Source: Irineochytrium annulatum (taxonomy: Eukaryota > Chytridiomycota > Chytridiomycetes > Chytridiales > Chytridiaceae). From it: a stretch of 29,431 nt of DNA. Position 1 is the first letter of the stretch, and the number at the start of each line of letters is the position of its first letter. The DNA lies in the NCBI GenBank assembly GCA_027600665.1, contig JADGJL010000241.1:1-29431 (forward strand), written 5' to 3'. The translations under genes and the position numbers were made by a program. Below are positions 29,273 through 29,431 of the stretch, one piece after another. Under the pieces are notes generated by a model. That model saw only the letters and a program-made list of their open reading frames with translations, was not told where the DNA came from and did not search any database.

Positions 29273-29431
29273 TCAACATGCTGCCTCGACCGCACGCCAG
29301 GCTGTCGCGAGCACGGCTCCAGCGCCGATGCCACCGGCATCCGCGACATCACGCGTCCATAGCTCCGACGGAGTCCGCACAGTACACCCCGGTCCCCTGG
29401 ACCACCCCTCTCTCCAGCCCCGGCACACGTC
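29273..29431 (-). CDS. Probable 3' end of an unidentified gene (partial)
   Basis: A minus-strand frame is open from the window edge to TGA at 29273-29275, 52 sense codons. The translated end includes RTPSELWTRDVADAGG and then a small-residue hydrophobic segment (IGAGAVLATAWRAVEAA) and Cys. The segment could be a helix or a membrane-like stretch; no family is recognised. A minus-strand AATAAA follows. A competing plus-strand frame starts at ATG 29278 and is also open to the edge, rich in Arg and Pro, and cannot be fully excluded. Confidence 0.4.
   Translation of the reverse strand, partial: DVCRGWREGWSRGPGCTVRTPSELWTRDVADAGGIGAGAVLATAWRAVEAAC

Noticed and set aside
1..29431. tRNA, rRNA, CRISPR, transposase or viral sequence
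   Set aside because: Reading both strands gave no cloverleaf with T-loop consensus, no regular spacer array, and no recognisable integrase, reverse transcriptase or capsid motif. This was by eye, so small noncoding RNAs could be missed.
29278..29431. Arg/Pro-rich plus-strand frame at the right edge as a mitochondrial presequence
   Set aside because: It overlaps a minus-strand frame with more natural composition, a stop codon and a following AATAAA. It is kept only as an alternative.

Overview
The window is nuclear DNA of a flagellated eukaryote. It holds about ten genes, nearly all split by very short introns (mostly 40-80 nt, GT-AG) and packed closely on both strands. An inner-arm axonemal dynein heavy chain and a WD40/EF-hand axonemal protein point to a motile flagellum. 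The compact layout, the small introns and the fungal style of the other genes suggest a zoosporic (chytrid-like) fungus; this is inference, and another compact flagellate cannot be excluded from sequence alone. I see no prokaryotic operon, CRISPR array, tRNA or rRNA gene, or recognisable transposon.

Layout: (1) 2-410 (+) is the 3' end of an unidentified basic, nuclear-looking protein. (2) 724-2153 (-) encodes eIF2B alpha (GCN3/EIF2B1). It diverges across 159 bp from (3) 2313-3386 (+), a LENG1-like protein with a CIR N-terminal domain. (4) 3387 to about 5690 is a gene-poor stretch with two small tandem repeats and a doubtful ankyrin-like fragment. (5) About 5.7-19.02 kb (+) is a nearly complete single-headed inner-arm dynein heavy chain of the DNAH3/7/12 type, closest in memory to DNAH7, with at least 17 exons and about 4,000 residues. 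(6) 19068-20111 (-) is ribosomal protein eS19, 145 aa. (7) 20719-23162 (+) is a type IA DNA topoisomerase III. (8) 23200-27138 (-) is a 979-aa protein with EF-hands and about a dozen WD repeats, WDR49/CFAP337-like. (9) 27307-27738 (+) is a possible small hypothetical gene. (10) 27974-29072 (+) is clathrin light chain. (11) 29273-29431 (-) is probably the 3' end of another gene.

The genes do not form one pathway. Two are axonemal (dynein heavy chain and the WD40/EF-hand protein); the rest are housekeeping: translation, probable RNA processing, recombination and topology, and vesicle coats. Genes alternate between head-to-head and tail-to-tail. Two tail-to-tail pairs (dynein/eS19 and TOP3/WDR) have stop codons only 49 and 37 bp apart, so their 3' UTRs probably overlap.

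The most striking local feature is an intron in TOP3 whose two ends are copies of one imperfect direct repeat containing AG|GT, as expected if the intron arose by tandem duplication of exon sequence. I found no convincing undescribed multi-gene system.
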